DNA from: Ectothiorhodospira shaposhnikovii
GTDB lineage: Bacteria; Pseudomonadota; Gammaproteobacteria; Ectothiorhodospirales; Ectothiorhodospiraceae
Direction of reading: 5' to 3'
Length of the DNA stretch: 64,000 bases
NCBI RefSeq assembly: GCF_016584105.1
Contig: NZ_NRSM01000009.1
Location: forward strand, 1 to 64,000
Positions 28,448-38,544 of this stretch are shown in pieces. The translations under genes were made by a program, and so were the position numbers. Within the stretch, counting starts at the first letter, position 1. Every line of letters starts with the position of its first letter. The notes beneath the pieces are model-generated. The model saw nothing but the letters and a program-made list of their open reading frames with translations, was not told the origin of the DNA and did no database searches.

Positions 28448-29371
28448 ATGCCCAAAGCCCTCTGCATCCGTCAGCTCACCAAGACCTACAAGAACGGCCT
28501 TGAGGCCCTCAAAGGCATCGACCTGGACGTGGAGCCCGGGGACTTCTTTGCCCTGCTCGGCCCCAACGGGGCCGGCAAGTCCACCACCATCAGCATCATC
28601 GCCTCCCTGGTGAACAAGAGTGGCGGCAGCGTGTCCATCTTCGGTCATGACCTTGACCGGGATCTGTATGCCGCCAAGCGCTGCCTGGGGCTGGTGCCCC
28701 AGGAATTCAACTTCAACACCTTCGAGCCGGTACAGGAAATCCTGGTCAACCAGGCAGGCTACTACGGCATCCCCCGCAAGGAGGCCTGGAAACGGGCGGA
28801 AAAATACCTGGTGGAACTGGGTCTCTGGGAGAAGCGCAAGGACATGGCCCGCATGCTTTCCGGTGGCATGAAACGGCGTCTGATGATTGCCCGTGCCCTG
28901 GTCCACGAGCCCCGACTGCTGATCCTGGACGAACCCACCGCCGGAGTGGACATCGAGATCCGGCGCTCCATGTGGCAGTTCCTCAAGGACATCAACCAGC
29001 AGGGGTGCACCATCATCCTCACCACCCACTATCTGGAAGAGGCCGAGACCCTCTGCCGCAACATCGCCATCATCGATCACGGCCGGATCATCGAAAACAC
29101 CACCATGAAGGGCCTGCTGGGTCAGCTCAACACCGAGACCTTCGTCCTGGATCTGACCCGCCCCCTGGTGCATCTGCCCGATCTGACCGGCCATCGCCTG
29201 CGCTGGGTGGATGAACTCACCCTGGAGGCGGACGTGGATCGGGACGTGAGCCTCAACCGCCTGTTCGTGGACCTGAACCGGGAAGGTATCCAGGTGCGCA
29301 GCATGCGCAACAAGACCAATCGACTGGAACAACTCTTCATGCACATGGTGGACAGGGGGCGCGCAAAATGA
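28448..29371 (+). CDS. yadG: ABC transporter ATP-binding protein, YadG-like
   Basis: A 307-residue ATPase, nearly the same length as E. coli YadG. Walker A GPNGAGKST, signature LSGGMKRRLMIARAL and Walker B LLILDEPTAGVD are present, and a C-terminal extension of about 90 residues (TFVLDLTRPLVHLPDL...RLEQLFMHMVD) is typical. The frame opens earlier at 28337, but homology starts at the ATG at 28448. It overlaps yadH by ATGA and would energise an ABC-2 exporter of unknown substrate. Confidence 0.93.
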   Translation: MPKALCIRQLTKTYKNGLEALKGIDLDVEPGDFFALLGPNGAGKSTTISIIASLVNKSGGSVSIFGHDLDRDLYAAKRCLGLVPQEFNFNTFEPVQEILVNQAGYYGIPRKEAWKRAEKYLVELGLWEKRKDMARMLSGGMKRRLMIARALVHEPRLLILDEPTAGVDIEIRRSMWQFLKDINQQGCTIILTTHYLEEAETLCRNIAIIDHGRIIENTTMKGLLGQLNTETFVLDLTRPLVHLPDLTGHRLRWVDELTLEADVDRDVSLNRLFVDLNREGIQVRSMRNKTNRLEQLFMHMVDRGRAK

Positions 29372-30144
29372 CCAATGCCCACAGCAACTGGATCGCCTTC
29401 AAGACCATCATCATCAAGGAAGTCCTGCGCTTCTCGCGCATCTGGATCCAGACCATCCTGCCCCCCATGATCACCATGGGACTGTACTTCGTCATCTTCG
29501 GTGGCCTGATCGGCGCCCGGATCGGAGAGATGGACGGCATCCGCTACATGGACTTCATCATCCCGGGGCTGATCATGATGGCGGTGATCACCAACGCCTA
29601 CGCCAACGTGGTGTCCTCGTTCTACAGTTCCAAGTTCCAGCGCCACCTGGAGGAGATGCTGGTCTCCCCCGTCCCCAATTACCTGATCATCCTGGGCTTC
29701 ATGGGCGGCGGCATCTGCCGGGGCCTGGCGGTGGGAGTGGCGGTCACCCTGGTGTCCCTGTTCTTCAGCCCCCTGAGCATCCACAACCCGGCAGTGGCCC
29801 TGTCCGTGGTGGTCCTCACCGCGGCCCTGTTCTCCCTGGCAGGGCTGATCAACGGGGTGTTTGCCCGCAGCTTCGATGACATCTCCATCATCCCCACCTT
29901 CATTCTCACCCCCCTCACCTACCTGGGCGGGGTGTTCTATTCCATCACCCTGCTACCGGAGTTCTGGCAGGGCGTGTCCATGTTCAACCCGATCCTGTAC
30001 ATGGTGAATGCCTTCCGCTACGGCTTTTTGGGGGTCACGGACTTCAGCCTGTGGCTGTCCTACGGCATCATCATCGGCTTCATCCTGGCGCTCTACGGTA
30101 TCGCCCTTTACCTGCTCAACAAGGGCATCGGCATCAGGCAGTGA
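29368..30144 (+). CDS. yadH: ABC-2 type transporter permease, YadH-like
   Basis: A 258-residue inner-membrane permease with about six helices. It follows E. coli YadH closely in stretches such as RIWIQTILPPMITMGLYF, DFIIPGLIMMAVITNAYANV and FQRHLEEMLVSPVP. It partners YadG in a presumed exporter whose cargo is not known. The 3' end overlaps by 11 bases the convergent diguanylate cyclase gene, so the two transcripts are complementary at their ends. Confidence 0.94.
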   Translation: MTNAHSNWIAFKTIIIKEVLRFSRIWIQTILPPMITMGLYFVIFGGLIGARIGEMDGIRYMDFIIPGLIMMAVITNAYANVVSSFYSSKFQRHLEEMLVSPVPNYLIILGFMGGGICRGLAVGVAVTLVSLFFSPLSIHNPAVALSVVVLTAALFSLAGLINGVFARSFDDISIIPTFILTPLTYLGGVFYSITLLPEFWQGVSMFNPILYMVNAFRYGFLGVTDFSLWLSYGIIIGFILALYGIALYLLNKGIGIRQ

Positions 30145-31933
30145 AGACGCGATAACCCCTCCTGCCCAGGGTCTTGGCCTGGTACAGGGCCTGATCCGCA
30201 TGCCGCATCAGCGTGTCATAATGCTCACCATGCATGGGATAGATACTGATGCCGATGCTGCAGGTGACGGTGCATTCAGCGCCCAGCAAGGTGAAAGGCC
30301 GACTCAATGCGGCCAGCAGTTTTTCCGCAACGGCGCAAGGGAGCGCGGCATCGGGGACATTCTCCAGCAGGATGACGAACTCATCCCCGCCGAGCCGGGC
30401 CACCGTGTCCAGCGCGCGCACCGAGCCTTCCAGACGCCTGGCCACCTCGCACAGCAACAGGTCGCCCACCTCGTGGCCAAACCGGTCATTGATGGGCTTG
30501 AATTCATCCAGATCCAGAAACAGCAAGGCACAATAGGTGCCCTGGCGCCGTGACTGCTCCAGGGCGTGCAGAATGCGATCCTGCAGCAGGGCGCGGTTGG
30601 CCAGGCCGGTCAGCGGGTCATGCAACGCCATGTACCGGATACGATCCTGGGCATTCTTCCGCTGGGTGATGTTCACCGATAGCCAGATCACCGCCGGGCA
30701 CCCCATGACATGTGCATCCAGAGGCATGATCCTGCCCTCGAACCAAAGCCGTTCCTTCGGCCCCGCCCCCGGATCCAGCCCATCGACCTCGGTTGCATCC
30801 AGATCGTACTCGATGAACTGCAGGCACCCGCTGTCCAGCGCCACCCGGATCATGTTCAGGAAGGCGTCCGCCTTGTCCAGGGGCAACACTTCGTGCAGAC
30901 GCCTGCCCAGCAACCCCTGATGGCCCTCATGGTAATAGCGCGCATCCATGCCTCCAAAGATGTCCAGATAACGTCCATCATGGTCCAGCACGAAGCAGAT
31001 ATCAGGCATGGCGGCGATAATGGCCTGCAGGCGCTCGTTCAGGACTCGATAGCGTAATTCGGAGTCCCTGACACGAAGGGTCTGATCGGAGAGCTTCCAG
31101 GCAGTCACGGCGCAGACCAGAACCAGCAGGAAACCCACCAGGTACCAGCCCGGAGGCCTGCCCGCCGCCGCCCTCCAGCCATTCCTGGGGACGGCCACCA
31201 ATTCCCACCCCCCGCCAAGCATGCTCACTTCCTGCCGCACGCCGTTGCCGTCGAACAACCCGGGATTGCCGAAAAAGACCTCCCCCTGTGACCCCATTCC
31301 ATCACGGCCACGAATGCCGATATCCAGCTCATGCTGAAACCCTTTCAGTCCCACCATGGTGTAAATCGCGTCCATGTCAATGGGTACACTGACAAGCCCC
31401 CAGTAGCGTTCGCCCCACCCATTCTCATGAACATGAATCGGCACGCGTATGATCAGGGCCTCGCCGCCCTGCACCAGCGGCCATGGACCCGCCAGGACCG
31501 GCTCTCCGGAGGCGATCATGCGCCGGACCGAATCCCCCTGCAGGGGATGATTCAGCAGGTCCACCCCCAGTATGGGCCGGTTGTTTTCCAGCGGATGGAC
31601 AAAGCGGACGACGTTATCCGGCGCCAACGTGATATTGCGAACGACCTGTCTGGATTCGCGCAGCAGCTGGTCGGCCACACGGCCGAAATCCTCTTCACTC
31701 AGGGCAGGGTTCAAGGCCGTGTAGGTGGCCAATGTCCGGGTGAGAAAGATGGCGGCATTAAGCTCCCCTTCCAGGCGGGATCTCAACGTGGCCAGTTGGC
31801 TGGTCACCTCGGCCCGTGACCGATCCATGAGTCGCTGCCCCCACGTCATGTCCGCCACCACAAACAGCAGCAAGGCAAGCAGACCCAATACCCCCGCGTG
31901 CAGTAACGGCATATTCCCCCTCTGGCCAGGCAT
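30134..31933 (-). CDS. Membrane diguanylate cyclase: CHASE-like sensor, PAS, GGDEF
   Basis: A 599-residue enzyme that makes c-di-GMP. An N-terminal helix (LLHAGVLGLLALLLFVVADM) and a second near residue 265 (WYLVGFLLVLVCAVTAW) bracket a periplasmic CHASE-type domain (~35-250). A PAS domain follows (~300-420; AIIAAMPDICFVLDHDGRYL), then GGDEF (~430-599). The active-site loop is RLGGDEFVILL, fully intact, and an inhibitory I-site RALD lies five residues before it, so product inhibition is expected. The first in-frame codon is a TTG at 31936, but the ATG at 31933 behind GGGAG is preferred. It is monocistronic and is the only intact cyclase in this window. Confidence 0.92.
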   Translation of the reverse strand: MPGQRGNMPLLHAGVLGLLALLLFVVADMTWGQRLMDRSRAEVTSQLATLRSRLEGELNAAIFLTRTLATYTALNPALSEEDFGRVADQLLRESRQVVRNITLAPDNVVRFVHPLENNRPILGVDLLNHPLQGDSVRRMIASGEPVLAGPWPLVQGGEALIIRVPIHVHENGWGERYWGLVSVPIDMDAIYTMVGLKGFQHELDIGIRGRDGMGSQGEVFFGNPGLFDGNGVRQEVSMLGGGWELVAVPRNGWRAAAGRPPGWYLVGFLLVLVCAVTAWKLSDQTLRVRDSELRYRVLNERLQAIIAAMPDICFVLDHDGRYLDIFGGMDARYYHEGHQGLLGRRLHEVLPLDKADAFLNMIRVALDSGCLQFIEYDLDATEVDGLDPGAGPKERLWFEGRIMPLDAHVMGCPAVIWLSVNITQRKNAQDRIRYMALHDPLTGLANRALLQDRILHALEQSRRQGTYCALLFLDLDEFKPINDRFGHEVGDLLLCEVARRLEGSVRALDTVARLGGDEFVILLENVPDAALPCAVAEKLLAALSRPFTLLGAECTVTCSIGISIYPMHGEHYDTLMRHADQALYQAKTLGRRGYRVFTA

Positions 31934-32032
31934 CAAGGTACTCCCGAAGGCGCGGTGGCTGAAGGGGGCATGGAGGTCCGGGTCGTCCGCGGAAGGGCCA
32001 TCATGAATGGCTTCAGCATTGCAAACCCCTCA

Positions 32033-32048
32033 CAGGCTTGCAAGCCTG
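32033..32048. promoter_or_regulatory. Perfect 16-bp palindrome upstream of ettA
   Basis: CAGGCTTG followed directly by CAAGCCTG, an uninterrupted palindrome 112 bases before the ettA ATG and 100 bases upstream of the divergent diguanylate cyclase ATG. It could be a dimeric-regulator operator, but no matching regulator is identified. Confidence 0.3.
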
Positions 32049-32159
32049 CATCCGACAGGTGTATTGGGCACGGTTATCAACGGCAGGCCTCCCCACACTG
32101 GAACCCGAGCTGGTTATTCAAGATAATGTCAGGTTACGTTTCACTCACAGGTTGAATCC

Positions 32160-33827
<1,668 letters not shown>

Positions 33828-33840
33828 CCCGAGGATGGAC

Positions 33841-33870
33841 CGTAGAGGCACGGCATACCGTGCCTCTACG
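33841..33870. repeat. 13-bp-stem palindrome between ettA and the hemerythrin gene
   Basis: CGTAGAGGCACGG (33841-33853) pairs perfectly with CCGTGCCTCTACG (33858-33870) around a CATA loop. It overlaps the hemerythrin stop codon, lies in a convergent gene pair, and lacks a U-tract. Similar GTAG-GGCACGGCAT-type palindromes occur as dispersed repeats in unrelated bacteria, so it may be mobile or repetitive as well as act as a transcript end. Confidence 0.6.
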
Positions 33871-34306
33871 TCTCACCGCCCTCCTTTCGAGCCACGAACC
33901 GGGCAGTCGCCTTGTCCATGGTGGCGCAATGCCGCCTGTACCATGGCACGAAATCCTCATTGAACAACCGTTTCAAATCCGCCGGCTCAAGAACCCCGGC
34001 ATCCAGATCATCCACATAGGCCACCAGCGCCTCCAGGCGGGCATCATGCTCCTGCTTGTGGAGCTGGAACGGCGGGAATTCCACCGCCTTCATCAGCGCC
34101 TCTTCACGCCGGAAGTGGGCACGGCTGTGCTCAATGAAATCCCGCAGATCATCACGCAACCGGCCACTCTCCACCTTTGATGCCGGCATGTCCTCAAGAC
34201 ATTGGACCACCCGTGCCAGCAAGGCCATGGCCTCGTCATGGTCCTTGTCCATGAAATTTTCCGTCACCTGGGATATATCTGCAGACTCGGTGTGCTCGGT
34301 CATCAT
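33866..34306 (-). CDS. Bacteriohemerythrin / hemerythrin-domain protein
   Basis: A four-helix di-iron protein that reversibly binds oxygen, 146 residues from the ATG at 34306, which has GAGAGG upstream. The iron ligands are visible in order: His in DKDHDEAM, HSRAHFRREEALM, HKQEHD, and RRHCATMDKA. The protein is soluble, with no fused MCP or cyclase domain, so storage or delivery of oxygen or NO scavenging are the likely roles. The upstream frame to 34348 has no homology. It converges with ettA and is divergent from the DUF2721 gene. Confidence 0.9.
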   Translation of the reverse strand: MMTEHTESADISQVTENFMDKDHDEAMALLARVVQCLEDMPASKVESGRLRDDLRDFIEHSRAHFRREEALMKAVEFPPFQLHKQEHDARLEALVAYVDDLDAGVLEPADLKRLFNEDFVPWYRRHCATMDKATARFVARKEGGET

Positions 34307-34458
34307 GCGGCACCTCTCGATCGGTCTGTTCATCTTGCCTATGACCATAGCACAGCGGAGCGGGATACATTACTTCCACTGGACGCTCGTTTGTGAGGGA
34401 ATGAAACCGGTCCGCGCGGGCCGTTACAACACCATAGGAAACCCCATCAGGAAAAACC

Positions 34459-34905
34459 ATGTCGTCGGCACAGACCCTTTTCGATATCTCCACCGTGATC
34501 CAGCTTTCGGTTGCCCCGGTATTCCTGCTGGTGGGCATCGCCGGCTTCATCAACGCCTTTGTCTCAAGACTGTCCCGGGTGGTGGATCGGCGGCGTCACC
34601 TGCTGGAACGCATACGCTACGAAGACCATGAATTTCACAAGACCGCCATCCGGGAACTGGAACTGCTGGAAGCCAGGGTGCGGATGGTACACCTGGGCAT
34701 CACCCTGGGCATCACCACCGCCCTGCTGATCTGCCTGACCATCGTCTCCGCATTCATCGAGTATTTTCTCGGTATCGATAATCCTCTACTCATCGGCACC
34801 CTGTTCGTACTTGCCATGTTCTGCCTCATCGGCGCCTTGGTAGCCTTCCTGAGAGAGGTCTTCCTGGCCATCCGCAGCCTCAATCTCACCAAGATCGGCG
34901 AGTGA
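34459..34905 (+). CDS. DUF2721 membrane protein
   Basis: A 148-residue inner-membrane protein with an N-terminal helix (VIQLSVAPVFLLVGIAGFINAFV), a positively charged cytoplasmic loop (RLSRVVDRRRHLLERIRYED) and two further helices (LGITLGITTALLICLTIVSAF, LLIGTLFVLAMFCLIGALVAFL). This matches the DUF2721 family, whose function is not known. The DUF815 ATPase gene follows after 83 bases on the same strand. Confidence 0.85.
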   Translation: MSSAQTLFDISTVIQLSVAPVFLLVGIAGFINAFVSRLSRVVDRRRHLLERIRYEDHEFHKTAIRELELLEARVRMVHLGITLGITTALLICLTIVSAFIEYFLGIDNPLLIGTLFVLAMFCLIGALVAFLREVFLAIRSLNLTKIGE

Positions 34906-34988
34906 TGACCGCTTGCAACCTCCCCCGGCCTGCCAAGTGGGATAAAATGCCTACCCTTCGGCAACGACACCGATTCCAGGGATCACCC

Positions 34989-35846
34989 ATGCACGAGACC
35001 CACCCACTGCATCAACTGCTGGATCAGGCGGAATCCCTGCTGAACCGCCTGGACACCCTGCTGCCAGGAACCGCCCCGGCACCCGATTGGCAAGCGCCCG
35101 CCTTCCGCTGGCGAAACCATCATCTGCAGTGCATCCCCCATGTGCCGCCGCTTGATCTGGATGACCTGCTGCACATCGATCGTCCCAAATCCCTGCTGGA
35201 CCGTAATACACGCCAGTTCGTGCAGGGGCTTCCCGCCAACAACGCCCTGCTGTGGGGTGCCAGAGGCACTGGCAAGTCCTCGCTGATGCGCGCCCTGCTC
35301 ACCCGGTATGCAGATCAAGGTCTGCGCATGGTGCAGGTGGACGCCCAGGCCCTGGTCAATCTGCCGGAGATCGTCGCCCCGCTGCGGGAGCGTCCCGAAC
35401 GGTTCATCCTGTTTGCCGATGACCTGTCCTTCGAGGCGGACGAACCCGCCTACAAAGCCCTGAAAGCGGCTCTGGACGGTGCATTGGAAGGCACCCCGGA
35501 GAACGTGCTGATCTATGCCACGTCCAATCGACGCCACCTGATGCCTGAACGGCTGGCGGATAACCTGGAGGTACGGCGAGAAGGAGACGAGATCCACCCA
35601 GGCGAAGCGGTGGAGGAGAAGGTGTCACTGTCGGAGCGGTTCGGGATGTGGGTGTCGTTTCATCCCTTCAACCAGGGACAGTACCTAGCGGTGGTGGAAC
35701 ATTGGCTGGCACGGCTTGGGAGCGTGGCCATGGACGAAAACTGCCGGACACAGGCGCTGAGGTTTGCCCTGCTGCGAGGATCGCGCAGTGGCCGGGTGGC
35801 GTGGCAGTTTGCCCGTGATTGGGTGGGGGGGCTTCACGTGAAGTGA
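34989..35846 (+). CDS. DUF815-family AAA ATPase
   Basis: A 285-residue P-loop protein with Walker A WGARGTGKSSLM (near residue 90) and Walker B RFILFADDLSFE, and a sensor region LIYATSNRRHLMPERL. Proteins of this family are widespread in gammaproteobacteria and are AAA+ enzymes of undefined cellular role. The reading frame is open from 34902, but the ATG at 34989 (MHETHPLHQLL) has AGGGA upstream and matches family N-termini. The 3' end is followed by a REP cluster. Confidence 0.88.
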   Translation: MHETHPLHQLLDQAESLLNRLDTLLPGTAPAPDWQAPAFRWRNHHLQCIPHVPPLDLDDLLHIDRPKSLLDRNTRQFVQGLPANNALLWGARGTGKSSLMRALLTRYADQGLRMVQVDAQALVNLPEIVAPLRERPERFILFADDLSFEADEPAYKALKAALDGALEGTPENVLIYATSNRRHLMPERLADNLEVRREGDEIHPGEAVEEKVSLSERFGMWVSFHPFNQGQYLAVVEHWLARLGSVAMDENCRTQALRFALLRGSRSGRVAWQFARDWVGGLHVK

Positions 35847-35880
35847 GCTTGCCAACGTCATCCCTGTAGGTTGCCAACGT

Positions 35881-35971
35881 CGTCATTCCCGCGAAAGCGG
35901 GAATCCACTGGTGAACTGAAAACGCCGGGCTCCCGCTTGCGCGGGAGTGGCGCATGAACGCAGGAATGACG
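35881..35971. repeat. REP cluster between the DUF815 and thrC genes
   Basis: CGTCATTCCCGCGAAAGCGG at 35881 is followed by a second, oppositely oriented unit with stem CTCCCGC-TTGC-GCGGGAG near 35930-35947, and a third partial unit ending GGAATGACG at 35971. These match the elements at 1361 and 25064. The hairpins lie between convergent 3' ends of the DUF815 and thrC genes and could block antisense read-through or protect both transcripts. Confidence 0.7.
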
Positions 35972-35985
35972 AAAAGCAGGAGACC

Positions 35986-37125
35986 TTACATATTCTCCAG
36001 GATCGCCCGCTTCACTGACTCAAGACTGGCATCCACCGTCAGCGGTGCCCGGGTGGACTGGCTGATGGCGGTATCGGGATCCTTCAGGCCATGACCGGTC
36101 AGGGTGCAGACGATGCTGGAGCCTTCGGGGATCCTGCCCTGCTGCACATCCCGCAAGGCACCCGCCAGGGAGGTGGCAGAAGCCGGTTCACAGAACACCC
36201 CTTCTCTCTCCGCCAGCAGCTTTTGCGCCGCCAGAATCTCCTCGTCGCTGCACTCGTCAAACCAGCCGCCGGACTCTTCCTTGACCTTCCAGGCATAGTC
36301 CCAGGACTGGGGATGGCCGATGCGGATGGCGGTGGCCACGGTTTCCGGGTTGTCCACCATGTGGCCGCGCATGAAGGGTGCGCTGCCCGCGGCCTGATAA
36401 CCCACCATCCTGGGCCGGTTGCCCACCACCGCGCCACCGGCATACATGCAGCGCCCCTTGCAGAAGCCGCAGGATTCGGTGACATGGTCGCCGGATGCGG
36501 AGGAATACTCGCAGTAACCGATCCAGTGGGCGGTGATGTTGCCCGCATTGCCCACCGGCAGACAGTGGTAATCCGGCGCCCGGCCCAGTTCCTCCACGAT
36601 CTCGAAGGCCGCCGTCTTCTGGCCCTGCAGACGATAGGGATTGACGGAATTGACGATGGTCACCGGCGCACTGTCGGCCACTTCCTTCACCAGGCGCATG
36701 CCGTCATCGAAATTGCCCTTGATCTGGATCACCACCGAGCCGTGCATCATGGCCTGGGCCAGCTTGCCCTGGGCGATCTTGCCGTCGGGGATCAGCACGA
36801 AGGCGGTGATGCCGGCCCGGGCCGCATAGGCCGCCGCAGCCGCGGAGGTGTTGCCGGTGGAGGCGCAAATGATGGCCCTGGAGCCATCCTCCACCGCCTT
36901 GGTCACAGCCATGGTCATGCCCCGGTCCTTGAAGGAACCGGTGGGATTCAGACCTTCGTACTTGACGTAGATATCCACTTCCTTGCCGATCAGGCGCGGA
37001 ATGTTGTTCAGGCGGATGAGGGGCGTATTGCCCTCCCCCAGACCGATGATGCGGGTGTCATCGTGGATCGGCAGACGGTCGCGATAACGCTCGATGATAC
37101 CGGTGTAGCGGGGTCGAAAAGGCAT
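35986..37125 (-). CDS. thrC: Threonine synthase
   Basis: A PLP enzyme converting O-phosphohomoserine to threonine. The pyridoxal-lysine is in [14 protein letters not shown], and [17 protein letters not shown] and the glycine-rich [13 protein letters not shown] segment bind phosphate. At 379 residues it belongs to the shorter, broadly distributed branch rather than the E. coli ThrC branch (~428). A Cys-rich insertion ([10 protein letters not shown]) in the middle is unusual and could be a metal or redox site. It starts 24 bases after the hom stop and forms an operon with it. Confidence 0.93.
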   Translation of the reverse strand: MPFRPRYTGIIERYRDRLPIHDDTRIIGLGEGNTPLIRLNNIPRLIGKEVDIYVKYEGLNPTGSFKDRGMTMAVTKAVEDGSRAIICASTGNTSAAAAAYAARAGITAFVLIPDGKIAQGKLAQAMMHGSVVIQIKGNFDDGMRLVKEVADSAPVTIVNSVNPYRLQGQKTAAFEIVEELGRAPDYHCLPVGNAGNITAHWIGYCEYSSASGDHVTESCGFCKGRCMYAGGAVVGNRPRMVGYQAAGSAPFMRGHMVDNPETVATAIRIGHPQSWDYAWKVKEESGGWFDECSDEEILAAQKLLAEREGVFCEPASATSLAGALRDVQQGRIPEGSSIVCTLTGHGLKDPDTAISQSTRAPLTVDASLESVKRAILENM

Positions 37126-37149
37126 GATGGTCTCTCGGGTACGGATGGC

Positions 37150-38460
37150 TTACTTCAGATTCTCAAGACGAATGCGGATCACCGGCGTCTTCACGGTCTC
37201 CAGGGCCTCAATCTCCCGAATGGCCTGGACCATGTTGCCTTCGCGCACCTCGTGGGTGAGCAGGATCACGTCCGCTTCCGTGGTGTCGTCATCCTGCTCC
37301 TTCTGCAGGATGGCTTCAATGCTGATGTCCAGGCTGGCCAGGATGCGGGTGATGTCGGCCATCACGCCGGGACGATCCAGCACCCGCAACCGCAGGTAGA
37401 AGGAGGTCTTCACGTCTTCCATGGGCAGGATGGTGGTATCCGACAGGGTATCCGCCTGGAAGGCCAGATGGGGCACGCGATTCTCCGGGTCCGTGGTCAT
37501 GGCCCGCACCACGTCCACGATATCCGCCACCACGGCGGAACCGGTGGGCTCGGAACCGGCACCGGCACCGTAATAGAGGGTCGGACCCACGGCGTCGGCG
37601 GATACCAGGACCGCGTTCATGACCCCGTCCACGTTGGCGATCAGGCGTCGCTCCGGAATGAGGGTGGGATGCACCCGCAGTTCGATGCCCTGCTCGGTGC
37701 GGCGGGCAATCCCCAGGTGCTTGATGCGATAACCCAGCTCATTGGCATAGGCCACATCCTCCCGGGTGATGCCGGTGATACCTTCGGTATGGACCCGATC
37801 GAACTGCAGCGGGATGCCGAACGCAATGGAGGCCAGGATGGTCAGCTTGTGGGCGGCGTCGATGCCTTCCACATCGAACGTGGGGTCGGCCTCCGCATAG
37901 CCCAGGCGCTGCGCCTCGGCCAGCACATCCTGGAAATCGCGGCCCTTGTCGCGCATCTCGGTGAGGATGAAGTTGCCGGTGCCGTTGATGATGCCGGCCA
38001 CCCAGTTGATGCGATTGCCCGCCAGCCCCTCGCGGATCGCCTTGATGATGGGAATGCCGCCGGCCACCGCCGCCTCGAAGGCGACGATGACGCCCTTTTC
38101 CTGGGCACGGGCGAAGATTTCGTTACCGTGCAGGGCGATCAGGGCCTTGTTGGCGGTGACCACATGCTTGCCCTGGTCGATGGCGCAAAGCACCAGCTCG
38201 CGGGCCAGGGTGGTGCCGCCGATCAGTTCCACCACCACCTCCACCTCGGGATCGTTGACCACCGAGAAGGCGTCTTCGGTCAGGCGCATGCCGGTGACGT
38301 CACGGCAATTGTGACTCTCCAGGTTCTTGCCGGCGGCGGCCACGATCTCGATGCCCCGGCCGGCCCGGCGGGTGATCTCATCACTGTTGCGTTTGAGCAC
38401 GTTGGCGGTACCGCTGCCCACGGTACCCAGGCCCAGCAGGCCAAGCTTGACGGGTTTCAA
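37150..38460 (-). CDS. hom: Homoserine dehydrogenase
   Basis: A monofunctional NAD(P)-dependent enzyme making homoserine from aspartate semialdehyde, 436 residues. The Rossmann motif KLGLLGLGTVGSG opens it, the catalytic core has NKALIALHGNEIF, GIINGTGNFIL and DPTFDVEGIDAAHKL, and a C-terminal ACT domain (VLDRPGVMADITRILASL) is the likely site of threonine feedback. The frame allows a GTG at 38469, but AAGGAG directly abuts that GTG; the TTG at 38460 lies 8 bases after it and matches the usual (M)KPVKLG N-terminus, so TTG is preferred. thrC follows in the same operon. Confidence 0.94.
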   Translation of the reverse strand: MKPVKLGLLGLGTVGSGTANVLKRNSDEITRRAGRGIEIVAAAGKNLESHNCRDVTGMRLTEDAFSVVNDPEVEVVVELIGGTTLARELVLCAIDQGKHVVTANKALIALHGNEIFARAQEKGVIVAFEAAVAGGIPIIKAIREGLAGNRINWVAGIINGTGNFILTEMRDKGRDFQDVLAEAQRLGYAEADPTFDVEGIDAAHKLTILASIAFGIPLQFDRVHTEGITGITREDVAYANELGYRIKHLGIARRTEQGIELRVHPTLIPERRLIANVDGVMNAVLVSADAVGPTLYYGAGAGSEPTGSAVVADIVDVVRAMTTDPENRVPHLAFQADTLSDTTILPMEDVKTSFYLRLRVLDRPGVMADITRILASLDISIEAILQKEQDDDTTEADVILLTHEVREGNMVQAIREIEALETVKTPVIRIRLENLK

Positions 38461-38544
38461 CAGGAACACTCCTTCGGCGCGGGAAATCGCGGGATTATAA
38501 CGGAATCAGAATGCCCTATGGAGCATGATACCGCTCACGGGGGG

